A DNA stretch of 64,000 nucleotides from Phycobacter sedimenti (GTDB lineage Bacteria; Pseudomonadota; Alphaproteobacteria; Rhodobacterales; Rhodobacteraceae). Shown here in pieces: positions 1 through 8,991 of the stretch (position 1 is its first letter; each line of letters opens with the position of its first letter). The position numbers and the translations under genes are program-made. Under the pieces are notes generated by a model that was not told where the DNA came from, searched no databases, and worked only from the letters and a program-made list of their open reading frames with translations. The stretch spans positions 186,001 through 250,000 of the forward strand of contig NZ_JBBVGR010000002.1 of assembly GCF_038148855.1 (NCBI RefSeq), read 5' to 3'.

Positions 1-846
1 GCGCTGGCCCTGATGGCGGCCTTTTTGCACGCGGTCTTTGGCGCGCTCCAGAAGGGGCGCCATGATCCCTGGCTGTCGCGCGGGGCGATTGATGCCTCCT
101 ACGGGCTGATGGCAGCGCCTTTCGCGCTGTTCGTGGTGCCCTGGCCCGAGCCGTATATGTGGCCGATCTTTGCCGTGGTCTGGGTGATCCACGTGGCCTA
201 CAAGATGCTGCAGGCGCTGGCCTACACCAAGGGCAGCTATACCGTGGTCTACCCGGTGGTTCGGGGCACGGGACCGCTGTTCACCGTGATCGGCGCGTAT
301 TATCTGTTCTCGGAAACCTTCACTGCGGTGCAATGGCTAGGCGTTGGGGTTCTCTTGATGGGGATATTTGGCCTTGCGGCTTACAACTACCGTTACCTCG
401 AGACAAATCGCGACACCTTGATGGTGGCGCTGGGCCTTGCGGTGGTGACGGGGTTGTTCGTGGCGCTTTACACCACATATGACGCCTATGGCATTCGCGC
501 GACGGCAGACCCTTTCACTTTTCTGGCCTGGTTCTTCATGATCGACGGGATCGCCATGCCGCCGGTGGCGTACCTGCGCTGGCGCAGAATGGCAGATCGA
601 CCGGCCTTGGGTCCGCTGATGGTCAAGGGCGTCTTTGGAGGTCTGGTGGCCTTTGCCTCATTCGGCGCGGTCATGCTGGCGACGCGGCTTGATAAGGTGG
701 GAGAGGCGGCGGTGCTGCGGGAGACCTCGACTGTTTTCGCGGCGCTCATTGGCTGGCTGGTGTTGAAGGAAACCGTGGGGCCGCGCCGGATCGCGTTGAT
801 GGCCCTGATCGCGCTGGGCGCGGTGATCGTGGAGATGGGCGGCTGA
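1..846 (+). CDS. EamA/DMT-family permease, 5' end outside window
   Basis: Inner-membrane transporter of the drug/metabolite (EamA) superfamily; substrate unknown. The window opens inside the gene: four codons precede the first in-frame Met at position 13, so the true start is upstream. The visible 281 residues form about nine or ten hydrophobic segments arranged as two homologous halves. The last part has the EamA-type stretch GEAAVLRETSTVFAALIG followed by a final membrane span. The stop lies 32 bp before yciB on the same strand, suggesting one transcript. The family is clear from the repeat architecture; nothing in the sequence reveals the substrate. Confidence 0.85.
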   Translation, partial: ALALMAAFLHAVFGALQKGRHDPWLSRGAIDASYGLMAAPFALFVVPWPEPYMWPIFAVVWVIHVAYKMLQALAYTKGSYTVVYPVVRGTGPLFTVIGAYYLFSETFTAVQWLGVGVLLMGIFGLAAYNYRYLETNRDTLMVALGLAVVTGLFVALYTTYDAYGIRATADPFTFLAWFFMIDGIAMPPVAYLRWRRMADRPALGPLMVKGVFGGLVAFASFGAVMLATRLDKVGEAAVLRETSTVFAALIGWLVLKETVGPRRIALMALIALGAVIVEMGG

Positions 847-878
847 ACGGCCGCGACGAAGAAGCAACAGGAGCGCCA

Positions 879-1490
879 ATGGCTGGCAAGAAGATCAACC
901 CGATGTTGAAGATGGGCCTGGAGTTCGGCCCGATCATCCTCTTTTTCATAGGCTATCTGAAACTCAAGGACGAAACCTTCCTGATCGGCGGGCAGGACTA
1001 TGCGGGTTTCATTCTGGTGACGGCGGCTTTTGTGCCTTTGATGATGCTGTCGACCGCCGCCCTGTGGCGCCTCACGGGGCATTTGTCGAAAATGCAGCTG
1101 GCAACTTTGGTCCTGGTGGTGCTGTTCGGGGGGCTTTCGGTCTGGTTCAACGACGAGCGGTTCTTCAAGATGAAACCGACGATGATCTACCTCTTGTTTG
1201 GCGGCCTTCTGGCGGTGGGTCTGATGCGCGGGCAGAGCTGGCTCAAGGTGGTGATGGAAGAGGTCATGCCGATGGAAGAGGAAGGCTGGATGATCCTGAC
1301 CCGGAGGATCTGTGGCTTTTTCCTCGGGCTTGCGGTCGCAAACGAGGTGATCTGGCGGTTCCTGTCCACCGACACATGGGTCTATTTCAAGACCTTCGGC
1401 CTGCCGGTGGCGATGTTCCTGTTCTTCATGACACAAGGTGGGGTTTTGCAGAAATACGGGATCGAAGAGGACGAAGAGCCGGAGGCATAA
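879..1490 (+). CDS. yciB: Inner membrane-spanning protein YciB (septation protein A family)
   Basis: A 203-residue polytopic membrane protein with about five or six hydrophobic spans. It matches the YciB/intracellular septation A family in length and in motifs: N-terminal GLEFGPIILFF, central KPTMIYLLFGG and C-terminal KTFGLPVAMFLFF. YciB is tied to cell-envelope maintenance and division in enterobacteria; the biochemical role is not settled. Start ATG 879 has AGGAG five bases upstream. It follows the EamA gene closely and an 8-bp stem-loop follows at 1526-1544. The acidic tail (about EEDEEPEA) is unremarkable. Confidence 0.9.
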   Translation: MAGKKINPMLKMGLEFGPIILFFIGYLKLKDETFLIGGQDYAGFILVTAAFVPLMMLSTAALWRLTGHLSKMQLATLVLVVLFGGLSVWFNDERFFKMKPTMIYLLFGGLLAVGLMRGQSWLKVVMEEVMPMEEEGWMILTRRICGFFLGLAVANEVIWRFLSTDTWVYFKTFGLPVAMFLFFMTQGGVLQKYGIEEDEEPEA

Positions 1491-1525
1491 CTCAACGGAC
1501 GGGGTGGGGGCTCCCGCGCCTGTGC

Positions 1526-1544
1526 GGCTCATCAAGGATGAGCC
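1526..1544 (+). terminator. Stem-loop between convergent yciB and GST genes
   Basis: GGCTCATC and GATGAGCC form a perfect 8-bp stem with a 3-base loop in the 101-bp gap between yciB and the convergent glutathione transferase gene. There is no clear T-run on either strand, so it may be a weak bidirectional terminator or an mRNA 3'-end stabiliser. Confidence 0.4.
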
Positions 1545-1591
1545 ACAAACAGCCTTGGGCCTGGCAGCGCGCAACGCGCGCTGCGGTCACA

Positions 1592-2281
<690 letters not shown>

Positions 2282-2524
2282 GGTTATCCTCCGGGGCTGT
2301 GTCAGGGCGAGTTGATCACATGGCATGACCCGAGAACAAGGCATGCTATGCGGCCGCCACTGCACAACCCTGTGAGAAGGTTTCACGGACGCCTTCGATG
2401 CGGAAGGCAAGGCAAGCCTTCTGCATTTTGCCCAAAATTCCGCTGTCAGGCCATGTCTTTTGTTGCAAAACCTGCATTCCGGGCGCTAAGAGAACGGACA
2501 AGATTCGGCGGACTTAGTCTTGCC

Positions 2525-2580
2525 GCGTGGGCGATTTGTTACCGGATTGCGGGCCACGTAAAACTCACCGCTAAAGAGGT
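2525..2580 (+). promoter_or_regulatory. SAM-II riboswitch aptamer upstream of metZ
   Basis: The compact SAM-II pattern is readable. P1 CGTGG (2526-2530) pairs with CCACG (2554-2558). The loop carries GATTTGTTACCGGATTG (2533-2549). After P1 comes the A-rich linker and conserved GCTAAAG (2570-2576), followed by AGGT (2577-2580), whose GGT can pair with loop ACC (2541-2543) to close the pseudoknot. SAM-II elements are typical of alphaproteobacterial methionine genes and turn expression off at high S-adenosylmethionine. This sits 74 bp upstream of metZ, as expected. A terminator follows directly. Confidence 0.9.
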
Positions 2581-2593
2581 CAGGATGTGAAGG

Positions 2594-2626
2594 AACCCCT
2601 TTCGCTTGGCCGAACGGGGTTTTTTT
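2594..2626 (+). terminator. Intrinsic terminator/attenuator between SAM-II aptamer and metZ
   Basis: AACCCC (2594-2599) pairs with GGGGTT (2616-2621) and TTCG (2601-2604) with CGAA (2611-2614) around a 6-base loop; T2622-T2626 follow. It lies wholly inside the metZ leader, so it should act as an attenuator rather than a gene-end terminator. Its 5' arm CCCCTTT (2596-2602) can alternatively pair with AAAGAGG (2573-2579) of the aptamer, an apparent antiterminator. Confidence 0.85.
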
Positions 2627-2653
2627 GTGCGCTGCGGCGCAGGAGTGAACGAG

Positions 2654-3856
2654 ATGAGCGACAAAAAGGACAAGGACTGGAGCAGCCGCACGCAACTGGT
2701 GCACGGCGGGACCAAGCGCAGCCAGTGGGGCGAGGTGAGCGAGGCGATCTTCCTCACGCAAGGCTTTGTCTATGACACCGCTGAACAGGCCGAAGCGCGG
2801 TTCCTGGAAACCGGCCCGGATGAATTCATCTATGCCCGCTACGGCAACCCTACTGTTGCCATGTTCGAAGAACGGATTGCCGCCCTGGAAGGGGCCGAGG
2901 ATGCCTTTGCCACCGCTTCGGGGATGGCGGCGGTCAATGGCGCGCTGACTTCGGTTCTGAAAGCCGGGGATCATGTTGTTTCGGCGCGGGCCTTGTTCGG
3001 ATCCTGCCTTTATATCCTGGAAAACATCCTTGCCCGTTTCGGAGTCGAGGTGACGTTCGTTGATGGCACGGATCTGGACCAATGGCGTGCAGCCGTGCGG
3101 CCCGATACCAAGGCGGTCTTCTTTGAAAGCATGTCCAACCCGACGCTGGAGGTGATCGACGTCGCCGCCGTGGCCGAGATCGCCCATGCGGTCGGCGCCA
3201 CCGTGATCGTTGACAATGTCTTTTCCACACCGGTTTTTTCGAACGCCATCGCCCAGGGCGCCGATGTCGTCGTCTACTCCGCGACCAAACACATCGATGG
3301 TCAGGGCAGGGTGCTCGGCGGCGTGATCCTCGGCACCAAGGAGTTCATCCGCGGTACGGTCGAGCCTTACATGAAACACACCGGCGGATCGCTGAGCCCG
3401 TTCAATGCCTGGACGCTTCTGAAAGGGCTGGAGACGATTTCGCTGCGGGTCAATGCCCAGGTCGACAGTGCGCTGCGCATCGCCGAGGCGCTGAACGGCC
3501 ATCCGGCGCTGGCGCGCATGATTTATCCCGGCCTTGCGGATCATCCCCAGAACGCATTGGTGCAGCGGCAGCTCGGCGGCAAAGGCGGCACGGTCCTGTC
3601 GCTGGACCTCAAGGGCGGTAAGGAGGCAGCCTTTGCCTTTCTCAATGCGCTGACGATCCCGGTCATCTCGAACAACCTCGGCGACGCAAAATCCATCGCG
3701 ACCCATCCGGCGACCACCACGCACCAACGGCTGCCGGATGCGCAAAAGGCGGCGCTTGGCATTACGCCGGGCCTTGTGAGGTTCTCGGTTGGCTTGGAAG
3801 ATCCCGAGGATCTGATTTCGGATCTGAGCCGCGCTCTTGAGGCCGCAGAGGTCTGA
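2654..3856 (+). CDS. metZ: O-succinylhomoserine sulfhydrylase
   Basis: PLP enzyme of the Cys/Met-metabolism family (400 residues) that makes homocysteine directly from O-succinylhomoserine and sulfide. The PLP lysine is K212 in SATKHIDGQGR. The FIYARYGNPTVAMFEERIA and LEGAEDAFATASGMAAV stretches are those of MetZ rather than MetB/MetC. Start ATG 2654 has AGGAG eight bases upstream; in-frame GTG 2645 overlaps that ribosome-binding site and a TTG at 2606 lies within the terminator. Expression is expected to be controlled by the SAM-II riboswitch and attenuator just upstream. Monocistronic: a strong hairpin follows at 3868. Confidence 0.93.
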   Translation: MSDKKDKDWSSRTQLVHGGTKRSQWGEVSEAIFLTQGFVYDTAEQAEARFLETGPDEFIYARYGNPTVAMFEERIAALEGAEDAFATASGMAAVNGALTSVLKAGDHVVSARALFGSCLYILENILARFGVEVTFVDGTDLDQWRAAVRPDTKAVFFESMSNPTLEVIDVAAVAEIAHAVGATVIVDNVFSTPVFSNAIAQGADVVVYSATKHIDGQGRVLGGVILGTKEFIRGTVEPYMKHTGGSLSPFNAWTLLKGLETISLRVNAQVDSALRIAEALNGHPALARMIYPGLADHPQNALVQRQLGGKGGTVLSLDLKGGKEAAFAFLNALTIPVISNNLGDAKSIATHPATTTHQRLPDAQKAALGITPGLVRFSVGLEDPEDLISDLSRALEAAEV

Positions 3857-3867
3857 ACGCCCATTCC

Positions 3868-3892
3868 CTCGGCCCATTTGAACTGGGCCGAG
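3868..3892 (+). terminator. Stem-loop after metZ
   Basis: CTCGGCCCA (3868-3876) and TGGGCCGAG (3884-3892) form a perfect 9-bp GC-rich stem with a 7-base loop, 12 bp after the metZ stop. It lacks a T-run; probably a rho-assisted or processing 3' end. Confidence 0.55.
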
Positions 3893-3990
3893 GCTGCAGA
3901 TCCTGAGGCGGGTGGCAGTTTCTGTCCTGAACCTGCCGCATTTGTTTGATCCGTTTTGTCTTTTCGCGCGTAACGCTTTAACTTGGATCT

Positions 3991-4012
3991 TGTTGCACAA
4001 CCGAGTGCAACA
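3991..4012 (+). promoter_or_regulatory. Inverted repeat (candidate operator) upstream of folE2
   Basis: TGTTGCAC-6 bp-GTGCAACA is a perfect 8-bp inverted repeat ending 20 bp before the folE2 start codon and just before its GGAGG. The size (22 bp) and place fit a repressor operator. Zur controls folE2 in several bacteria that also have a zinc-dependent folE, but this does not look like the usual AT-rich Zur box, so the cognate regulator is unknown. Confidence 0.45.
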
Positions 4013-4032
4013 GCAGCGGAGGAATTGATTCC

Positions 4033-5136
4033 ATGAATATCCACTCGCGCAACATGGAAGAGGCACCCGATCGGACCGAGGCAGAGGCCGCGCTCGAAAC
4101 GCTGCGCCATTGGGCCAAGACCGTGACCGAGACTGAGATTGCCCAGCTTGACCCTGCGGTGGCGCGGCTTCTTCCAGAGCGCGCGGTGCAGAACTACCCG
4201 GACCTGTCTCGCATCTATCCTGGGGATTTCCTGTCGGACGAGAGCTACCGTGCGACGCTGCCCGATCTGCAGAACGGCCCCTCCAGCCTTATCCGCGGGG
4301 CGAACGAGCAGATCCAGCATGTGGGGATCTCGAATTTCCGCCTGCCGATTCGCTTTCACACCCGTGACAACGGCGATCTGACCCTTGAAACCAGTGTGAC
4401 CGGCACCGTCAGCCTTGAGGCCGACAAGAAGGGCATCAACATGTCCCGGATCATGCGGTCCTTTTACAAACACGCGGAAAAGACATTCAGCTTCGAGGTG
4501 ATCGAGGCCGCGCTTGAGGATTACCTGAGCGACCTCGACAGCATGGATGCGCGCATCCAGATGCGGTTCTCCTTCCCGGTGAAGGTGGGCAGTCTGCGCT
4601 CGGGTCTGTCGGGCTATCAGTATTACGATATCGCGCTGGAACTGGTTGACCGGGGCGGGGTGCGCAACAAGATCGTGCATCTCGACTATGTCTACTCCTC
4701 CACATGCCCCTGTTCGCTCGAGCTGTCTGAGCACGCGCGCCAGTCGCGCGGGCAGCTGGCAACGCCGCACTCCCAGCGGTCCGTTGCGCGAATTTCGGTG
4801 CAGCTGGAGCCAGATGCGCCCTGCCTGTGGTTCGAGGACCTCATCGACCATTGTCGCCGCGCCGTGCCGACGGAAACGCAAGTCATGGTCAAGCGCGAGG
4901 ATGAACAGGCCTTTGCCGAGCTGAACGCAGCCAACCCGATCTTTGTCGAGGATGCGGCGCGTCTGTTCTGCGAGGCGCTGCAAAGCGATCCACGCATCGG
5001 TGATTTCCGGGTGGTGGCGAGCCATCAGGAAAGCCTGCACAGCCATGACGCGGTCAGCGTTTTGACCCAAGGGTCTCTCTTTGCGCAGACCAGCCTGGAC
5101 CCTCAGCTTTTTGCGACCCTGATCCACCGGGGCTGA
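4033..5136 (+). CDS. folE2: GTP cyclohydrolase FolE2 (type IB)
   Basis: Converts GTP to 7,8-dihydroneopterin triphosphate, the first step of folate (and queuosine precursor) synthesis, in a form that does not need zinc. The 367-residue protein has the FolE2 (COG1469) signature. This includes the STCPCS motif with C225 and C227 near the active-site metal, and ISNFRLPIRF and MSRIMRSFYKHAE in the N-terminal half. Start ATG 4033 follows GGAGG ten bases upstream. A perfect 8-bp inverted repeat at 3991-4012 may be its operator. Monocistronic between metZ and the phasin-like gene. Confidence 0.93.
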   Translation: MNIHSRNMEEAPDRTEAEAALETLRHWAKTVTETEIAQLDPAVARLLPERAVQNYPDLSRIYPGDFLSDESYRATLPDLQNGPSSLIRGANEQIQHVGISNFRLPIRFHTRDNGDLTLETSVTGTVSLEADKKGINMSRIMRSFYKHAEKTFSFEVIEAALEDYLSDLDSMDARIQMRFSFPVKVGSLRSGLSGYQYYDIALELVDRGGVRNKIVHLDYVYSSTCPCSLELSEHARQSRGQLATPHSQRSVARISVQLEPDAPCLWFEDLIDHCRRAVPTETQVMVKREDEQAFAELNAANPIFVEDAARLFCEALQSDPRIGDFRVVASHQESLHSHDAVSVLTQGSLFAQTSLDPQLFATLIHRG

Positions 5137-5209
5137 AATCAAGCGTGGCCGATGTGATCATGGTGGCAGACCTGCCGGATCACGTTTCATAGAACCCTTT
5201 CCATTTTGT

Positions 5210-5243
5210 GCTGCATTGCCGCATTTTCTTGCTGCAATGCAGC
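5210..5243 (+). promoter_or_regulatory. PhaR-type operator (CTGC-N3-GCAG) / inverted repeat before phasin-like gene
   Basis: GCTGCATTGC (5210-5219) and GCAATGCAGC (5234-5243) are perfect 10-bp inverted repeats. The right arm region contains CTGC-AAT-GCAG (5232-5242), the TGC-rich palindrome reported for PhaR, the repressor of phasin genes in Rhodobacter and Paracoccus. The left arm holds a near copy. PhaR leaves DNA when it binds poly-3-hydroxybutyrate. The position, 107 bp before the start of a phasin-like gene, supports this reading. As RNA it could also form a folE2 terminator hairpin followed by TTTT. Confidence 0.6.
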
Positions 5244-5349
5244 TTTTCCATGTTAGGCTCACCTTACGTCCGGATCCCATTTGGCTGCGGAATACACTTG
5301 TGCATGCCGGACAGGTGGTGCCGGATCTCTTTCAAGTAAGGAGTTCCCG

Positions 5350-6036
5350 ATGATGTTTTTGTCTATCCTTCAAAACCAGCCTGCACCCTTTGCGCAATGG
5401 GTTGGCCAGGCGGCCGGGATGCAGATGAAGTACTGGCGCGCGATGTCTGCACTGGCCGCGCAGGCACCTTATGAGCAGATGCGTCTGGTACAGGCCATTG
5501 TAAGCAGCGGAAGACCTGTTGTGGCAGGCCAAGAGCGGGCGTCGATCACGACCAAGGCTGCCACCGTGTCCGCGCCTGTCGCGGCGAAACCAGAAGACAA
5601 CACGAAAGAAACAGCGCCAAAGGCGGCCGCAAAACGCAAGCCTGTACAAAAGGCGCGCAAGACGGCACCGCGGAAGCCGTCGGCGGCCAAAACATCTGTC
5701 AGAAAGACGTCGGTTCGTCAGGCTGCAGTCCGACAGACAACTCCCGCCAAAGCCGCGACGCCGCCAACCCAAACCGTCTCGAAACCGGAAACGCCGGATA
5801 CGGCAGCACCTGCGCCCAAACCCGCCGCGCGCCGGTCAGACCCCGCGGCGAAACCAACCACGTCCCGCTCAGGATCAACCACCAGCGCGACCAGCGCATC
5901 CACTGGCACGGGGGCTTCTAGCCCGGCCCGGACTGCGGCTGCCAAGGAGACCCCGGTCAAAGCCAAACGTGCCCCGTCAAAACCGCCAAGCCTGCCCGAG
6001 CCGCTGGCTGCGAAGGACAACGAGGGAAAGCCCTAG
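5350..6036 (+). CDS. Phasin-like protein with histone-H1-like Ala/Lys/Pro-rich tail
   Basis: A 228-residue protein of two parts. Residues 1-55 are a short amphipathic region (QNQPAPFAQWVGQAAG, then YWRAMSALAAQAPYEQM), reminiscent of small phasins. Residues 70-228 are low complexity, rich in Ala, Lys, Pro, Ser, Thr and Arg, like histone H1 or the tail of Pseudomonas PhaF. In PhaF-type proteins the basic tail ties PHB granules to the nucleoid; I infer the same here. Start ATG 5350 follows AAGGAG; ATG 5353 is an alternative. The PhaR-type palindrome upstream supports a granule role. No phaC or phaR lies nearby. Confidence 0.6.
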   Translation: MMFLSILQNQPAPFAQWVGQAAGMQMKYWRAMSALAAQAPYEQMRLVQAIVSSGRPVVAGQERASITTKAATVSAPVAAKPEDNTKETAPKAAAKRKPVQKARKTAPRKPSAAKTSVRKTSVRQAAVRQTTPAKAATPPTQTVSKPETPDTAAPAPKPAARRSDPAAKPTTSRSGSTTSATSASTGTGASSPARTAAAKETPVKAKRAPSKPPSLPEPLAAKDNEGKP

Positions 6037-6106
6037 GCCAGTGCACGGTCCTGCGATCCCCGGTTTGACTTGACAGTCTGGGCGCAGGACGCCAACGCTT
6101 CGCGCC

Positions 6107-7555
6107 ATGTTGGATCTCCGTCCCGTCGCATATGTCATCGGTCTGTTGGTTGCCATCCTTGGCGCCACGATGGTTTTTCCGTTCCTGATCGACCTTTATG
6201 ACGGCGAGGGCCAGTGGCCGGTGTTTCTGGAAAGTGGCCTGATCTGCGTCCTTTCCGGCGGGCTTTTGGCGCTGAGCTGTGGAAATGCGGTTCAACAAGG
6301 GCTGAGCATCCGTCAGACCTTCCTTTTGACCACGTTGGTCTGGGCGGCTTTGCCTCTTTTTGGTGCCATTCCTCTGATACTTGGCGCCACCGAGCTGAGT
6401 TTCACCGATGCCTTTTTCGAGGCCATGTCAGGGCTCACGACGACCGGATCCACCGTGATCTCAGGCCTCGATGATCTGCCGCGCGGCATATTGCTGTGGC
6501 GTGGCATTCTGCAATGGCTGGGCGGCATCGGGATCATTGTGGTCGCCATGGTTTTCCTGCCAGAACTGCGGGTCGGGGGCATGCAGATCTTTCGGTCTGA
6601 AGCCTTTGACACCATGGGGAAAATTTTGCCTCGTGCTCAGGCGATCGCAAAGCAGATCTCGCTGATCTATCTGGCGCTGACCCTATTCTGCATGACCGTT
6701 TACATGGTCCTCGGGATGGGCTGGTTCGACGCATTGGTTCATGCGCTGACGACCATGTCCACCGGGGGGTTTTCCAACTACGATGCCTCGTTTGGCACCT
6801 TTTCAGGCCCGCCGGAATATGCCGCCTCAGTCTTCATGATCCTGGCGGCGCTGCCCTTTGTGCGATACGTGCAGCTAATCAACGGGCAGGGGAGCCCCAT
6901 CCTGATGGACAGCCAGATCCGTGCCTTCCTTGGAACGATCCTGGTTTTGATCGTCATCACCGCCAGCGTTCTGGTCTACGTCTTTCCGCACCACCCCGAA
7001 CAAGCCTTCCGCGAAGCACTGTTCAACATCACCTCGATCATTTCAGGCACAGGCTATGCAAGCGTGGATTACATGGAGTGGGGCAGCTTCCTGATCATGG
7101 TCTTTTTCTTCATTGGCCTGATCGGAGGCTGCGCGGGATCGACGGCCTGTTCGGTCAAGATCTTTCGCTACCAGATCCTCTTTGCTTCGATCCGGGTCCA
7201 GATTCAGCGTATCCGCTCCCCGAATGGGATCTTCATTCCGCGCTTTGAGGGGCGCCCTGTCGGCCCGGATGTGCTCAGCTCGGTGATTTCCTTCTTCATG
7301 TTCTTCGTGGTGACCCTTGGGATCGTGGCCTGGGCGCTGGCCCTGACCGGGCTTGATTTCATCACCGCGCTCTCCGGCGCGGCGACAGCGGTGGCAAACG
7401 TGGGGCCGGGCCTTGGCGATATCATAGGGCCGGCGGGCAATTTCTCGACGCTGAATGATCCGGCCAAATGGATCCTGAGCGGTGCCATGTTGATTGGGCG
7501 GCTTGAGCTGCTGGCGGTCTATGCGATCCTCACGATCCGGTTCTGGCGAAACTGA
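6107..7555 (+). CDS. trkH: TrkH-family potassium uptake membrane subunit
   Basis: The 482-residue ion-translocating subunit of a Trk/Ktr K+ uptake system. Four P-loop/filter regions are visible: AMSGLTTTGSTV, TTMSTGGFSNYDASFG, SIISGTGYASVDY and ATAVANVGPGLG, each within a membrane-pore-membrane unit. WRGILQWLGGIGIIVVAM is typical of TrkH. The cytosolic NAD-binding partner TrkA is not in the window, so it must be encoded elsewhere. The start lacks a strong ribosome-binding site. A 153-bp gap precedes lysC. Confidence 0.92.
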   Translation: MLDLRPVAYVIGLLVAILGATMVFPFLIDLYDGEGQWPVFLESGLICVLSGGLLALSCGNAVQQGLSIRQTFLLTTLVWAALPLFGAIPLILGATELSFTDAFFEAMSGLTTTGSTVISGLDDLPRGILLWRGILQWLGGIGIIVVAMVFLPELRVGGMQIFRSEAFDTMGKILPRAQAIAKQISLIYLALTLFCMTVYMVLGMGWFDALVHALTTMSTGGFSNYDASFGTFSGPPEYAASVFMILAALPFVRYVQLINGQGSPILMDSQIRAFLGTILVLIVITASVLVYVFPHHPEQAFREALFNITSIISGTGYASVDYMEWGSFLIMVFFFIGLIGGCAGSTACSVKIFRYQILFASIRVQIQRIRSPNGIFIPRFEGRPVGPDVLSSVISFFMFFVVTLGIVAWALALTGLDFITALSGAATAVANVGPGLGDIIGPAGNFSTLNDPAKWILSGAMLIGRLELLAVYAILTIRFWRN

Positions 7556-7708
7556 ACGAGGGCCGCCCTCGGCCGCACAATCGTGCGCCTGTGGCAACAT
7601 GCGACGGTTTGGCCCTTGTATCGCTACAATGCACGGTCTTGCCCTGAAGGGGCCGCTCCCCTATGAGGCGGTGATCGGAATCTGCGAGCGCACGGAGACG
7701 ACTGCCCC

Positions 7709-8947
7709 ATGCCCGTACTAGTAATGAAATTCGGCGGCACCTCTGTCGCCAACCTGGACCGGATCCGCCGGGCTGCCAAACGCGTTGGCGTCGAAGTGGC
7801 CAAGGGCTATGACGTGATCGTCATCGTTTCGGCCATGTCCGGCAAGACCAACGAACTGGTCGGCTGGGTCAATGAAACCTCACCGCTGTTTGACGCCCGC
7901 GAATACGACGCGGTTGTCTCGTCAGGGGAGAACGTGACGGCGGGCCTGATGGCGCTGACCTTGCAGGAAATGGACGTGCCCGCGCGCAGCTGGCAGGGCT
8001 GGCAGGTGCCGCTCAAGACCACCAGTGCCCACAGCCAGGCGCGGATCGAAGAGATCCCGACCGACAATATCAACGCCAAGTTCGCCGAAGGCATGAAGGT
8101 CGCGGTTGTGGCCGGTTTCCAAGGCATCAGCCCCGAGGGCCGTATCACCACCTTGGGGCGCGGCGGATCTGATACGACGGCGGTAGCCTTTGCTGCGGCC
8201 TTTGACGCCGAGCGCTGCGACATCTACACCGATGTGGACGGGGTCTACACCACCGACCCGCGCATCTGCGGCAAGGCGCGCAAACTGGACAAGATCGCCT
8301 TTGAAGAAATGCTGGAGCTTGCGTCCCTCGGGGCGAAGGTTCTGCAGACCCGCTCGGTCGAGCTGGCGATGCGCTATCGGGTGCGCCTGCGGGTACTATC
8401 GAGTTTTGAAGAGCAAAATGACAATGCCGGCACGCTGGTCTGTGCTGAGGAGGACATCATGGAATCCAATGTAGTGGCCGGTGTGGCCTATTCCCGCGAC
8501 GAAGCCAAACTGACCGTTCAATCCGTGGCAGACCGACCGGGTATTGCGGCGACCATCTTTTCGACCCTGTCCGATGCTGGCGTCAATGTGGACATGATCG
8601 TGCAGGATATCTCGGAAGAGGGACGCACGGACATGACCTTCTCCTGCCCGATTGACCAGGTCGCCCGCGCCGAACAGGCCCTGAAAGCGATCAAGGACAA
8701 AGGTGAGCTGAACTTTGCCGAACTGGTTGCCGACAAAGACGTTGCCAAGGTCTCGGTTGTGGGTATCGGCATGCGGTCCCAGTCAGGCGTTGCGGCCAAG
8801 ATGTTCAAGGTTCTCTCGGATGAGGGGATCAACATCAAGGTGATCACAACCTCCGAGATAAAGATTTCCGTTCTTATCGATCGGAAATACATGGAACTTG
8901 CCGTGCAAGCACTGCATGATGCCTTTGAACTGGATAAAGCAGCCTGA
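7709..8947 (+). CDS. lysC: Aspartate kinase
   Basis: Phosphorylates aspartate, the entry step to lysine, threonine and methionine and to diaminopimelate for the cell wall. The 412-residue protein has the amino-acid kinase domain first (VMKFGGTSVANLDRI near residue 5, TLGRGGSDTTAVAFA around 150). It ends with two ACT regulatory domains (ADRPGIAATIFSTLSDAGVNVD and a second around 350-395) that bind end-product amino acids. Length and order match the monofunctional LysC of alphaproteobacteria. It lies 44 bp before ptsP, a pairing common in this class. Confidence 0.95.
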   Translation: MPVLVMKFGGTSVANLDRIRRAAKRVGVEVAKGYDVIVIVSAMSGKTNELVGWVNETSPLFDAREYDAVVSSGENVTAGLMALTLQEMDVPARSWQGWQVPLKTTSAHSQARIEEIPTDNINAKFAEGMKVAVVAGFQGISPEGRITTLGRGGSDTTAVAFAAAFDAERCDIYTDVDGVYTTDPRICGKARKLDKIAFEEMLELASLGAKVLQTRSVELAMRYRVRLRVLSSFEEQNDNAGTLVCAEEDIMESNVVAGVAYSRDEAKLTVQSVADRPGIAATIFSTLSDAGVNVDMIVQDISEEGRTDMTFSCPIDQVARAEQALKAIKDKGELNFAELVADKDVAKVSVVGIGMRSQSGVAAKMFKVLSDEGINIKVITTSEIKISVLIDRKYMELAVQALHDAFELDKAA

Positions 8948-8991
8948 TCGCACTCGGGCTGCCTGGCACAATAACCACGTGAACAGGGCCC

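Noticed and set aside
3991..4012. Canonical Zur box before folE2
   Set aside because: The repeat is perfect but its sequence is GC-containing TGTTGCAC/GTGCAACA, not the AT-rich Zur palindrome; left as an unassigned operator.
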